Assembly: GCA_025618425.1 (NCBI GenBank) | Contig: CM046846.1 | Coordinates: 33,392,038-33,456,037, forward strand | Reading direction: 5' to 3' | Length of the DNA stretch: 64,000 nt | From: Heliocidaris tuberculata | Lineage: Eukaryota; Echinodermata; Echinoidea; Camarodonta; Echinometridae | Part shown: positions 48,312-59,769 of the stretch, piece by piece | Layout: every line of letters begins with the position of its first letter | Numbering within the stretch: the stretch's first letter is position 1 | Program-made: the position numbers and the translations under genes | The notes under the pieces: generated by a model | The model's input: only the letters and a program-made list of their open reading frames with translations | The model's database searches: none | What the model was told of the DNA's origin: nothing

Positions 48312-48391
48312 AGTTAGGGTCAGGGTTAGCTAGGGTGAGGTTTAGGGTAATGTTTAAGGTTAGTGTTAGGGTTAGGGTTAGGGTTAGGGTA
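48312..48391 (+). repeat. Interstitial telomere-type (TTAGGG)n tract
   Basis: Degenerate GGTTAG-type units grade into four exact TTAGGG units at about 48366-48390. The orientation is opposite to the tract at 15702-15747. Confidence 0.9.
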
Positions 48392-48827
48392 AAGTTCATC
48401 CTGTGCCTTACTCGTAACCAGTGGAGGCGCAACACGAAAATGGCTAGGACCTAGGTGTAAGACTAATAGAACTACGGGGTGTAATCAATCGGATTTTATT
48501 TTTGTAATTACATATTCCCATCGTAATTTTTACATGTAAGAGGACTGCCACATGACTTGTATGTGATTAGTCAACCCTTCTGATTAATCAACTGTTTAAT
48601 GAGGTGTAATTACCATGTGGCATATTCAGGATGCTATAGCAGATATTAATCGCTCGTGGAAAATGAAATATTTCATAACGAATGTGTGTAATTGGGTTTT
48701 TACAGACGTGTATAAATCAGATATGTATCAGAGGTTGAATACTAAAGTACATTTCAACGCTTCATTTTTTTCTAAAAAAATAAATTCAGTCTGGGAGAGG
48801 AAGAGAGATAATTGAAGAATAAAAGAA

Positions 48828-48866
<39 letters not shown>

Positions 48867-49330
48867 TTATATAGGAAAGGGGGAAAGAGAAGGAGAGAAG
48901 GAAGAGAGAAGGAGGGAAAGAACAAGAAGGAGAAATTGAGATACTGACGGATAGATAGGTAAGTAATAAAACATCACATTTTGAAAGCACTGAATTATAA
49001 AACCACTCCACAGTCGCTATGTCCCCATTCTCTATCCCATTTTTGTTATCATGCTTGCATTCGTTTTAGTTTTAGTTCAACATCATTAGCATTCAGAAAC
49101 TAAAATGAATGATGAAACTTATTCGAAGAAAATGAGATAATATTATACAGTAATAAATGGTAAAATACTAGTAAGAAAAGTATGCACCGTTAATACTGTC
49201 TAAATATAAACTATTGATAACATACAAATTATATCCATTCATGACATAGGATGACCATGTAGCACAAGTAATGAGAATGAAGCAATACAGTGGATGAGTT
49301 ATATGTAATCTTATTCAAATCATACAGCAT
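48392..49330. other. Non-coding; (AT)n and purine tract
   Basis: A TA array at about 48829-48871 with a short break, followed by purine-rich sequence to 48960. The overlapping ORFs are compositional. Confidence 0.5.
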
Positions 49331-49935
49331 TTAAAAGGGCAATCCAACCTTGGTAATAAGATGATTTGTGTGAAAGCAGAAAAATAAGAAAAACAGGATG
49401 GTGAAAGTTTGAAAGAAATCAGACAAAGAATAAGAAAGTTATGTAAATTTGAAAAATGAGATCACTACATCTATGCGAATCTCAAACTGGCAATTAATTT
49501 TGGTGAGTCGATTGTGACATATTGCTATGGCGGTCAACTCTCCCATTTGTCGTATTCTAAAATAACATTAATATGCGTTTTCCCCTAAGAGCCTTTTACC
49601 TCGGGGCATTACTCAAAATATAATTTAAATAGCATATTGTTATAGGTCCTCATTTAAGAAAAAGGTCCTACTTAGTATTTCATTTAGAAAAAATGGCATT
49701 TTAGTCATTTTGTGTGTTGGAGAAAATGAGAGATTTGTCCGCCACTACATCACAGTGACATTACCGATGCGGCCAATTTGAAATTTCCATAATTATGTAT
49801 AGTGATTACAACTTTCCAAAATTCATGACTTTCTTATTGATCGTCCGATTTCGTTCAAACTGTCACCAATCTGCTTCTCTGGTTTTTCCCCTTTCTTTTA
49901 GAACAACTCGCCATTAAGGTTGGATTTCCCTTTAA
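49331..49935. mobile_element. About 600-bp MITE with AAGGGCAATCCAACC ends, TTAA-bordered
   Basis: The left end is TTAAAAGGGCAATCCAACCT and the right end the inverse of TTAAAGGGAAATCCAACCTT. TTAA at each border suggests a piggyBac-type target site, with a one-base difference between ends. The interior lacks an ORF of useful length. Confidence 0.82.
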
Positions 49936-51364
49936 AAGACGTATCAAATATTACCATCAAAAGAAAGAGAGAAAGAGAAAAAGAAAGGCAGAGCGAAAAA
50001 GGAGAAAGGACAATTTATTAAAATGGTGGATAAAATTTAACAACAAAATAACACAAAAGATAATATACATTTTATTAATGATGATTATTGATTTTTTGTC
50101 CAACCTGTTGACCAGTAGATAGTCAAAAAGAACATCTTTCGTTCATAATGCAATACAGACACAAACGTATATACTCGCATTATATAATGTAAACGTGAGA
50201 ATCATCCAAACTTTTAAGCGTCCACACTGATGAATAGAAGAAGTGTTAATTTTCAACCGAAAATCAGACCTTTTTAAATTCATAGCTTCATGTCTTGTCA
50301 AGGGGAAATGAAAATGAGATGGAATGTAATGCTTACCTCAATTTTTGTATACTCCAGGAGGCATTCACACGTAAATAGTCCTCACTGTTCTTTTGTTAAG
50401 GGCCGGGCAGAGGGTATACTTAACAACAGTCAATTGGCTAACTCCCATTATTCCATCATCTTCATCTTCGTCTTCATTTCGACGACGCATATGATATCGA
50501 GGACGATCACGGGAACAAGTTTCCGTCATTTCGTAAGCTCCATCGTTCAAAGATCATCCATGAAAAGCGAATTCTGGTGACCATAAGGAAGGTATCCCGT
50601 ACAGTAGATATCAATAGAGCTGCGTTAATTTCGTTTTCATTATTTATTACCGTTCACGACCCATACAGACAGGAGCATCAAGTTGTACGCACGGGAATTG
50701 GGCAAGGCGACAATAATGAACGAATTACCCGTCTGTTCTCTAATTGCTACTTGCTCCGTCGATGTTTCACCGAGAAGCTATTTTGTAGTCATTCTCTTGA
50801 ATGTTGAGATTGTAATAACAATGAGATTAGCCAAACACTTGTATGCAACACGTCCTGTGATATCTTTTGAATCTGTTGCTGTCATATCAATGCTAACTGA
50901 CATAACACACTGTCAACACTACAGACGGAAGCTCGCACACGCATTTAGATAGCGAAACGCGCGCCATAATTTTTTGGCCAGGGCTTGCGGACTTGTATGT
51001 GTATATGGAAGAAGAGTATGTGAGGCGCAATATATGCATGTCCTCTCGAATAATAAAAATGCACTAAAAGTACCATGCATGTAGTTGCGTGCAATAATAC
51101 TCATTGCTTGCTATCAACGTTTGAATGGACTGACTGTAACCTCAGCAGTACGAATTGAAAATTATTTTATGTAACATTCTATTTTTGTCTTCTTTTGCTT
51201 TTCTCTTTATCGCGTAAATCATATAATTTATATAGCATCACAATTACGGTACTTACATGTTTGAAATAAATCTCCAAGTGATAAACATTGATTTTACAAG
51301 AAAGAAAAATAAATAAGAGATTTGATAACGCAAATGTTTAAATCTTGCTGAAAAATCGCAATGA
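49936..51364. other. Non-coding
   Basis: Short ORFs near 50290-50952 overlap each other on both strands and have no recognisable features. Somewhat less AT-rich than the surroundings. Confidence 0.45.
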
Positions 51365-51580
51365 AAAGCACTGGACATCGGTATGAGTACATAGGACTAC
51401 ACGCACATGTGGCATCAGGATTGTCAAAATTCATAGTAAAATGTTTGAATAGTTTAAGAGCAATCCTTCATCATGGGACCTTGTTACTCTCATATTCTTG
51501 CACATGAGAATAAAATAATAAGAAGCTGGCACATTATTGTTCCCTTTCACCAGAAATCAAGCTTCTCTTTGATCAATTAT
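51365..51580 (-). mobile_element. Dispersed repeat family A, copy 4
   Basis: GTATGAGTACATAGGACTAC, GCACATGTGGCATCAGGA, AGTTTAAGAGCAATCCTTCA and AATCAAGCTTCTCTTTGATC occur in the order expected for a reversed, diverged copy. Confidence 0.65.
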
Positions 51581-51809
51581 TATAATAAGAGAATGCAGTA
51601 GTGATTTGGCCTGGTTGAGAATCAGACCTTGATCTCTGTTACACTTTGACCTTTCCTAAGCCGTCATCCCACAGGACAGACATGTCACTCCTGTCTTACT
51701 AATTAGTCTCATCCAACACACTGATGTGTGCCATCCGCATAAACCTCGTCATATCTGACCTAACTACTAGCAAGAATAGATTATACATACCCTCCTCCTA
51801 TCTCGTTGA

Positions 51810-52449
51810 GTTTTTTTTCTTTCTTCTTCTTCGTTTTCTCACTCATCATTATCACATCATTATCGTAAATCATTCATTGTCATGTCTTTTTTTTTCTTTT
51901 TTTTGTTGGTTTCGTTTGATTTTTCTTCATTTTTTCCACCATCACCATGATTTTCTCTGTTTCTTTTAGTTACAATTATGTTTCTTTTTCTTCTTTCTTC
52001 TTCTTTTTCTCATTCTTCCTCTCCTCCTTCTTCTTATATTTCATTTTCTTCTTCTTCTTCTTCTTCTTCTTCTTCTTCTTCTTCTTCTTCTTCTTCTTCT
52101 TCTTCTTCTTCTTCTTCTTCTTCTTCTTCATCCCCTCCTTCTTATATTTCATTTTCTTCTTCTTCTTCTACTACTACTACTTCTTCTTGTCTCGCCTCCT
52201 CCGCATTGCCTTCATGATCATCACTTTTTTATTCTTTAACATCTTCTTTCTTAATAAGCTTCTTTGTCTTCTTTTTCTCCTCATTCTTCTTCTTCTTCTC
52301 CTCCTCCACCTCGCTCCTTCCACTCATTCTTCTTAACAGCTAATTTTTAAGATTCCGATTTCTTTATTTCCAACTTCTACTTCTCCTCCTCCTCCTATTC
52401 CTCCTCATATTCCTCTTTCTTTTTCCCTTCTTCTTCCTCCTCGTCCTCT

Positions 52450-52481
<32 letters not shown>

Positions 52482-52680
52482 TTCTTCTTCTTCTTCTTCT
52501 TCTTCTTCTTCTTCACCTTTCTTTTGCTCCTCTTCTCCCTTTTCACTTCGCTTCTTCTTCTCAATCCTTCCTCTCATAATTATTTAATCAGCTCTTTTTT
52601 TACTTCCAACTTCTGCTGTCTATTTTTCCTCCATATTTATTTCCTCGGTTTTTTTTTTTGTTTTGTTTTGTTTTGTTTTT
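51810..52680 (+). repeat. Long pyrimidine-rich tract with (CTT)n arrays
   Basis: T/C-rich sequence with pure CTT arrays at about 52040-52128 and 52445-52515. Long polypyrimidine-polypurine DNA with mirror symmetry can form triplexes. Poly-Phe, poly-Ser and poly-Lys/Glu frames here are translations of the repeat. Confidence 0.95.
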
Positions 52681-53929
52681 GTCTTTGTTTTGCTTGTGGG
52701 GAAAACGACAGGAAGAACAGAAATAACACACTAAATACATAAAATTCGGTATATTGCAGGATAACAACAATTAGGACGTTTTGTTGAATGCCTCTTTATC
52801 ACATCAATAATTAACTTCCTATAAATAGATTTAATACCGCCAAACAGGAAGAGACAGGATCATATTTTTATTGTGAAAAGGGGTATATAAACATTTCATT
52901 GCATACACTTCTACGGTATAAAACCTGTCTAATTGTAACCGAAACTGAGTGACATCGGCATTATTATCTTCCGTATTATATAAAGTATACCAGAAAACTG
53001 GCGTGAATTTGAAGAGACTCAAAAATCATGGGCTTTGTATAAAAACATGTAATTGTTTACAAATCGCAGGTTACGCTGTTCCCATTTTCCAAGAATAATT
53101 CAGATCTTTTAAGCGTGTTTGTTTTTGTTTTTGTTTTAAATTTACTTTTATGAGGGGACTGGTGATATATTAAAAGCCTTGTTGCTTCTGGAGGTTTTTT
53201 GTTTACCATCAAGGAACCATATTTTAATCTTAATACTGTCCAAAGGGTGCGTGTTTTTTTCTTTTCTTTTCTTAATTGTGTTCGATGAACTTTGCTTTTA
53301 AATTTCCAGGTTAAATTTGGTTTTGAAATTTGTTATGCCTGGATGACGTGCTCTAGAATTCTATAACAATATATGATGATCTATAGATACACCTCATTTT
53401 ATTCTTTTTTAATGAAAGATGATCTTTATCCTGACTAAACAAAATAATACTCAATGTTTCTAAATCTAGAGTAGATGTTAACTTATAGTCATGGTTTATA
53501 CTATCGTGTCTTCCTTGCATATATGTATACCCAAATAACATTCACCCTCATACCTTTATCGGAGTACTTAAAAAGGGGACAGAAAATGTCTTGACTGAAT
53601 ATAATTTCATAGCACGGCGGTCAAGGCAAATGAGTTTTTACCAACTGCTCACGTTTTTTAAAAAACCCATCACTTGTCTCCTTTGTTCGTGATTTATTAT
53701 TAATTTTTGCTACTTTTTCATGTCCTTCTTACGTGCAAGCAAGCTTGTCATGTGTGTGTGTGGGAGGGGGGGGGGGGGGAGTAGTGTACTTATACATACA
53801 AAGCCATGCAACAAGCGTATAGTTCGCGGTAGCGAGGGGATTAAGCAAAGAGCGATTGCAAATATAATCCATTCCAGCCCCGCGGTTAACACGCTACCAC
53901 GCTGACCTCTTGATGCGAACGCGAATACT
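52681..53929. other. Non-coding; G-run at about 53766-53779
   Basis: AT-rich. A short GC-richer patch at 53815-53935 has a weak tRNA-like A-box on the minus strand without a matching B-box. Confidence 0.45.
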
Positions 53930-54080
53930 CGTACATGCTAGCTATAAAACGTGACAGGGGCGTATCCAGAAACTCATGAACAAGGGGGGGGGGGGGGGAG
54001 GGAGCAAAACCAAGTACGTGCTAGCTATAAAACGTGACAGGGGCGTATCCCGACATTAATGAGCAAGGTGGAGGGGGAGT
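53930..54080 (+). repeat. Tandem duplication with G-run, period about 80 bp
   Basis: GTACATGCTAGCTATAAAAC followed by GTGACAGGGGCGTATCC recurs as GTACGTGCTAGCTATAAAAC plus the same continuation. After the first unit comes a G-run (about 53984-53998), after the second a GGTGGAGGGGGA stretch. Confidence 0.9.
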
Positions 54081-54184
54081 CATTTTCAAATGAAACATAA
54101 AATGGGATTTATCTGGAATGCCAAAGCCAAGCCCTCTCGCGGTAAGTGCATTAGGCTTTTAAAAATTTCTGTTAATTACTCATA

Positions 54185-54286
54185 ATGATAATAATGATGA
54201 TGATGATGATAATAACAATAATAATAATAACAACAACAACAATAATAATAATAAAAACAACTACAATAGTAATAATAATAATAATG

Positions 54287-54344
<58 letters not shown>

Positions 54345-54550
54345 ATTATTATAATATTATTATCAATAATAATTATAATGATTACAATGATTATGATAAT
54401 GATAATAATAAGAAGAAGAAAAAGAAGAATATTAATAAGAATAAGAATATCAATAATGATTACAATAAAAATGATAATAATGATAATAGTAATAATAATA
54501 AGAATAAGAATAAGAATATTAATAAAAATAAGAATATTAATAATGATGAC

Positions 54551-54592
<42 letters not shown>

Positions 54593-54598
54593 GATAGC

Positions 54599-54665
<67 letters not shown>

Positions 54666-54679
54666 GTAATAATAATAAC

Positions 54680-54757
<78 letters not shown>

Positions 54758-54770
54758 TATGATAATAATA
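54185..54770 (+). repeat. (AAT)n array, about 590 bp
   Basis: AAT/ATA trinucleotide repeats with GAT, AAG and AAC variants and a short inversion into ATT near 54323-54362. Poly-Asn, poly-Ile and poly-Leu frames on both strands are repeat translations. Confidence 0.95.
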
Positions 54771-55240
54771 AAAGACCTATTTCGGAAAAAAGAAAGATAT
54801 GACATACCATAGATGTTGAATTTTTAATCTTTATGCTTACCAGGAACTGTTTTTGAAAAAACATGTTTACATAGTTGACTGGATTTGTATTTGACAAACA
54901 AGTGTGAGTGAAAAATGGTGATACAAGGAATATGATGAATAAAAAGATGAACAAGTAATCAGAGTAAGAAAGTAGAGGGGAGGAGGAGAGAGAGAGAGAG
55001 AGAGAGAGAGATGGAAGAGAGAAGAAAAGGAAGGAAAAGAGAATGGGAGAAAATGAGAGAAAGAAAAAAAGACAGAGGGTAAGTGGAGGGAGAGAAAGAA
55101 GGAGAGAGAGGAGGGAGAGGGAGTCAGCAGCGAAGGGAGATGAAAGAAATAAAGAGTGATAGAAAGACAGATAGTAAGATAGAGAGAAGAGGAGTGAGAG
55201 GGGAAGAGGAAGGGGAGAAAGAGCTAAATAAAGACAATTA
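54771..55240. other. Non-coding; purine-rich
   Basis: Purine-rich imperfect GA sequence (54970-55220). The long minus-strand frames over this and the next repeat (rich in SLSLSL and THTHTH) are compositional. Confidence 0.7.
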
Positions 55241-55511
55241 GACAAAGTGTGTGTGTGTGTGTGTGTGTATGAGAGAGAGAGAGTGCGTGTGTGTGGGGGT
55301 GTGTATATGTGTGTGAGAGAGGGAGGGAGGGGAGAGAGAAATATATATATATAGAGAGAGAGAGTGTGTGTGGGTGTGAGTGTGTATATATGTGTGAGAG
55401 AGAGAGAGAGGGAGGGGAGAGAGAGATAGATAGAGAGATAGAGAGAGAGAGAGGGTGTGTGTGTGTGTATGTGTGTGAGAGAGAGAGGGAGGGAGAGAGA
55501 GATAGATGGAT

Positions 55512-55543
<32 letters not shown>

Positions 55544-55632
55544 TGTGTGTGTGTGTGTGTGTGTATGTGTGTGAGAAAGAGAGAGGGAGGGGGAGAGAGA
55601 GACATAGATAGAGAGATAGAGAGAGATTAGGA
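55241..55632 (+). repeat. Higher-order GT/GA composite repeat, about 4-5 units of about 90-105 bp
   Basis: Each unit has a (GT)n block with GTGTATGTGTGTG or TATATGTGTGTG, then GAGAGAGA, GGGAGGGAG, and then (GA)n with AGATAGATAGA variants. The order GT, GTATGTGTGTG, GA, GGGAGG, GATAGA recurs. Opposing ORFs of 100-280 codons here are artefacts. Confidence 0.9.
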
Positions 55633-55879
55633 GAAAGAGAAAGTAGAGGGGTAAAAATAGAACATGATAGCTTACCATTTAACATCTCACAGTCGAGGAA
55701 GAGGAGTAAAGCAAACAGTCAACACTCGACCAAGTAGAGAATGAATGAGCATGACAGTATGCAGACATATGATTTACATAGAGAGGCCGACACGAGTCAT
55801 GAAAGGGGGTAATGAGAATGATATTCTACTTGTGAACGTATTCAGATATATATATCACGAGCTTTTGAAATCATCAAAA

Positions 55880-56095
55880 CAAATCTTGTAGAAAATCTCA
55901 TGAAATGAAAAACAATCTAAACAAAAATTGGTACATGGGACTACACAATTCCGGCATCAGAAATTTGGTTCAAAGTTTGTTTTTTTCCCCCTCTTTACAG
56001 TTATATATGAAATATGAGAGCATCCCAAGAGCAATCATTTTCATGTACCATTGCTAGTTTTGTATTGTTTCACACTGGAATGATTATGATGATTT
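55880..56095 (-). mobile_element. Dispersed repeat family A, copy 5
   Basis: TTGGTACATGGGACTACACA, CGGCATCAGAAATTTGG, ATATATGAAATATGAGAGCA, CCAAGAGCAATCATTTTCAT and TTTCACACTGGAATGA follow the order of the reversed family. It is diverged. Confidence 0.7.
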
Positions 56096-56414
56096 AATCA
56101 AAAACCTTATTAAAATCGAAAACAGCATGTCCAAAGTACTTATTCTTACTATTCTGTTTTTGAGGAGACTGAAGAATAATAAGTGGTGAAAATTTTAATA
56201 CAACGTATAACAGTACATCGACATGAGGTAAGAGGGGAATAAAGGGAAAGAGAGAGAAGGAAATAATTATGGAGTGGAAGAGAGAGAAAGCTAGAAGGGG
56301 ACAGAGGAAGAGAGAGAGAGGGGGAGGGAGGGAGATGAAAGGAGAGAGAGAGAAGGAGAGAGAGAGAAAAAAAAAACAAAGAGAAGAGATAACATCGTTT
56401 ATTTAGAGCCAGGA

Positions 56415-56453
56415 GGGCGTTAACGCTATGTTAAATGATATGAGTTAACGCCC
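56415..56453. repeat. Hairpin, 10-bp perfect arms
   Basis: GGGCGTTAAC and GTTAACGCCC are separated by 19 bases. Downstream TTTT extends possible pairing with AGGA weakly. Function unknown. Confidence 0.75.
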
Positions 56454-56726
56454 TTTTGGATCTGAACAAACGAAATGAGATGATATGGCTAAACCGTCAC
56501 ATCTACAGGAATGAAAGAGGGAGACAGCAGGCGGACATATCATTTGCATAGATGGCGTGAGAAAGGGTCAGTGGGATAATCCTGGTTTCCATGCCATCAT
56601 GCAATAGCACTTATAGTCTATTCATCCAGACGCAAAAATCATACTTATCACATCATAAAGCCCATGCTATATCCATGGCAGTATATCTGAAAAAGACTAT
56701 AAGTCATGATTTTTGATCAGGGGTGC

Positions 56727-57108
56727 TTAAAGATAAAGTTAAGTTCTGGTCATGCGATTACATTGTGAAAGAAACTGTCTCAAAGCTTTTTGGGAAAGGT
56801 TGATCATGTCTACGTAATAGTGTGAGATTTTTGGATCATCAAAATGATAAGAAATTGACCCAATGTCGCAGAAAAGCACATGCACTGCACAAAGAAATGG
56901 GTATATGGGACTGCACACACTTGTAGCATGAATGTTATGCCCAAACACTTCAGCTATTTCTTGTCATATTTCGAATATGAGGGCATTTGGAGAGCAATCC
57001 TTTTTCAGAGGACATTTCTACTATTAGGTTCTTCCAAACTGACATAAAAGGAATGAGAAAGCTCACGAATTATTTGTCACCTTTCCCAGAACTGAACCTT
57101 CTCTTTAA
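56727..57108 (-). mobile_element. Dispersed repeat family A, full-length copy (TTAA-flanked MITE)
   Basis: TTAA at 56727-56730 and 57105-57108 enclose about 374 bp. The ends are AGATAAAGTTAAGTTCTGG and the inverse of AGAGAAGGTTCAGTTCTGG. The interior contains all the family landmarks, including CATATTCGAAATATGA and GTGCAGTCCCATATA. TTAA targets suggest a piggyBac-type origin. This copy defines the boundaries of the family. Confidence 0.85.
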
Positions 57109-57225
57109 CGGTGTTGCAGGGCACACGAATCGATCTAGCATTCCTTGTCATTGCTGAGATCCCCTAAATGCAAGGTGAGCGGACATTTGCTATCGTGTGA
57201 CATTTGCTCCGAGTAATATTCGTCA

Positions 57226-57480
<255 letters not shown>

Positions 57481-57504
57481 AATAATAATGTTAATAATGT
57501 TAAT

Positions 57505-57600
57505 ACTATAATAATTTGATCTTATTTAACCAGGGTAGCCACACCAGTATTAATAGTGCTCTTCCTGCGGGCCCTGGATTTATTACCTCAGCATTGCCAG
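57505..57600 (-). mobile_element. Retroelement 3' end with CCAGGG/CCCTGG hairpin and (AAT)n tail
   Basis: On the minus strand: CCAGGGCCCGCAGGAAGAGC, ACTATTAATACTGGTGTGGC, TACCCTGGTTAAATAAG, then AAT-rich sequence. CCAGGG pairs with CCCTGG and CAC with GTG inside. The layout is the same as at the stubs in 44-47 kb. Confidence 0.65.
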
Positions 57601-57650
57601 GTACTCTTTTAATACACCTGAGTCAAGAAGGAGTTAGGCAAAGCAGTAAA

Positions 57651-59620
57651 TTTCCATTTGGTCCAGTGCCATTTGGTCATCTGGTCTAACATCATTTGGT
57701 CTAATATTATTTCGTCCAATAACATTTCGTCCGATGGCAATTTAGTCATAATCGTTTCGTCTAAAACCATTTGGTCTAATAACCATCTGTGACCAGGCAC
57801 CACAAAACCACCAAAAAGTCGCCAGATATGAATTTTTAGTAAAGGTCTGATTCTGGAAGAGGAGATTCTCAGCTTTAATATGATATATAACTCATTAGCA
57901 TTGGATGTTCCTGAGTCACTGTACAGAGAGTAGAATGCACTGTCCCTCAGAATGTTACTTATGAGAAATAAGGGTTTAAAGTTTGCAGTCTATTGAAGCA
58001 CTCTGACTTGCAAGGTGTTGTGCTAAGGTGACAAAAGGAGGATTAGAACTCAATGAAAATTTCTATGAAGGGATTATCAGATTGTCCTAAAACTTGGCAT
58101 ACTAATTAGGCATATCCTGTTCATAATAGTGCACAAGTATCAATGCAAGAACTTACTCTATTTAAAAGTTATAGGAAATCAAAATGAGACTAGTATTCAG
58201 GGTCATAAAAAGTAAAGTAATACAACAAAATCCAGAGAAGACAAACATAAGTCTGATATAAAAAAAAACTGTCAAAAATACCACTTTTACATTGTTTGGT
58301 GCCTCCAAATTTTTAGATTACTTAGAAAAAAGTATGCTCTTTCAGGAAATAACCAAAACTGAAATTTGACCATGCCAACCAAAAACACAATGATTGAGCT
58401 CTTACTGAAAATCACAAAGTGCGACTTTTTGGTGGTGTTTTGGTGGCTGGTCACATTTGGTCTAATCCTATTTAGTCCAAATACTACTTGGTCTAATTAT
58501 CAGTTTGGCCAATATTCAATTTATCCAATGACCATTTCGGCTAATCCCAGTTGGTTTAATATTCAAATGGTCTAATCATCAATTCGTCAAACCACCTTTT
58601 CGTCTAATTATTTCGTCGATCAACCAATTGGTCTAATGATCATTTCGTCTAATGACCCGTCGGTCTAATAATCATTTGGCCCAAGTCTCAGTTCGTCTTA
58701 TGGCCGTTTGGTCTATTACTAATTTGGTCCAATAGCCATTTGGTTTAATACTCCCTAACAAATATGTTCTTAATACAGATTACTGTGTGCCTAACTTTTT
58801 GTTTTATTGAATTGATATATGCCTATATGCTAAAATAATAGGCCTATTAGATAATGATTATTATAATAGCCTAATGATAAAAATAATAATACTTCTTGAT
58901 TTACTGAAATGATACTATACAGAGGCTACACTTTAATAATAGTATTTAAAAAAATGATAATATAAGCATTATTATTAAGAATAATAATGATTATTACCAT
59001 TAAAATATTCTAATATCTATCGTACGAAAGGGATTGTTTTCCCTCCCTGACATGTAAATTGATCTAGACTCCAGCTCTACATACAAATTATCTGCAGAAA
59101 CTTGAACTGGTTGTCGTACAGAATCTGGATCCAAAATTGAAAACAATGTAGCACATATGGACATCCTAGGGTTGTAGATGGCCTGCTTTGGCCACATGCT
59201 TATTAGACCAATTGATTATTAGACCAAATGATAATTAGACCAAACGGTTATTAGACCAAATGCTAATTGGACCAAGTGCTAATTAGACCAATTGGTAATT
59301 AGACAAAGTGGTTATTAGACGAAATGGTTTTAGACGAATTGACATTAGACCAAATGAAGTTAGACCAACTGTAACATGGACCAAATGGTGATTGACCATT
59401 TGGCAAAAAAAAATAAAAAAAAATAAAAAATTAGACCAGATGGCTATTAGACCAAATGGTTATAGACGAAATAGCCATTGACCCTACTGGTTATTGGACG
59501 AAACGTTGATTGGACAGTATGTTGATTGGACCAAATGTATATTGGACCTACTGATATTAGACCGAATGTTGTTAGACTAAATGACGATTGGGCCAAATGG
59601 CAATAAACCGGTAAAACAAC
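57651..59620. mobile_element. Foldback-type element with arms of an ATTTGGTCTAAT-like repeat
   Basis: The plus-orientation array covers 57651-57788 and 58456-58755 (CATTTGGTCTAATAACCAT, ATTTCGTCTAATGACC and many variants, about 18-19 bp apart). From about 59200 to 59620 the same motif runs inverted (ATTAGACCAAATGATAATTA, GACCAAACGGTTATT). The core 58756-59199 is unique and AT-rich. Sea urchin TU-type foldback elements have long inverted arms built of short tandem repeats, and this has the same plan; assignment to that class is inference. The left arm is split by the insertion at 57789-58455. Confidence 0.75.
57789..58455. mobile_element. 667-bp element with TGTGACCAG ends, inserted in the foldback arm
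   Basis: The left end TGTGACCAGGCACCACAAAA (57789 to about 57823) matches the inverse of 58421-58455 over about 35 bp (TGTGACCAGCCACCAAAACA) with few differences; both continue ACCACCAAAAAGTCGC. The interior has no ORF of note. Flanks are array units, so insertion into the array is clear although no target duplication is. Confidence 0.82.
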
Positions 59621-59637
59621 TTGTCCAAAGATGTAAG

Positions 59638-59705
59638 CACCAAGCAAGGATCGAACCTAGGATCTCTCATCAAGATACCACAGTGCTCCTGTTGACCTCC
59701 TATAA
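59638..59705 (-). mobile_element. Possible tRNA-derived SINE fragment
   Basis: On the minus strand AGCACTGTGGTATCTTGATG is followed by GATCCTAGGTTCGATCCTTG. GGTTCGATCC is a good pol III B-box, and GAGCACTGTGGTA is a weak A-box at roughly tRNA spacing. It cannot fold as a proper tRNA by eye. Confidence 0.35.
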
Positions 59706-59724
59706 ATGAGATTCTTGTCATGCC

Positions 59725-59769
<45 letters not shown>

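Noticed and set aside
51947..52577. Poly-Phe, poly-Ser and Lys/Glu-rich ORFs
   Set aside because: Direct products of the CTT/pyrimidine tract.
53880..53920. tRNA gene on the minus strand
   Set aside because: An A-box-like AGCGTGGTAGCGTGTTAACC is present but no B-box or cloverleaf follows.
54185..55685. ORFs of 144-282 codons on both strands
   Set aside because: The frames read poly-Ile/Asn or SLSL/THTH, that is, the AAT and GT/GA repeats and flanking purine-rich DNA.
57651..59620. CRISPR-like array
   Set aside because: The repeats are degenerate, directly adjacent without unique spacers, opposed in direction and in eukaryotic DNA.
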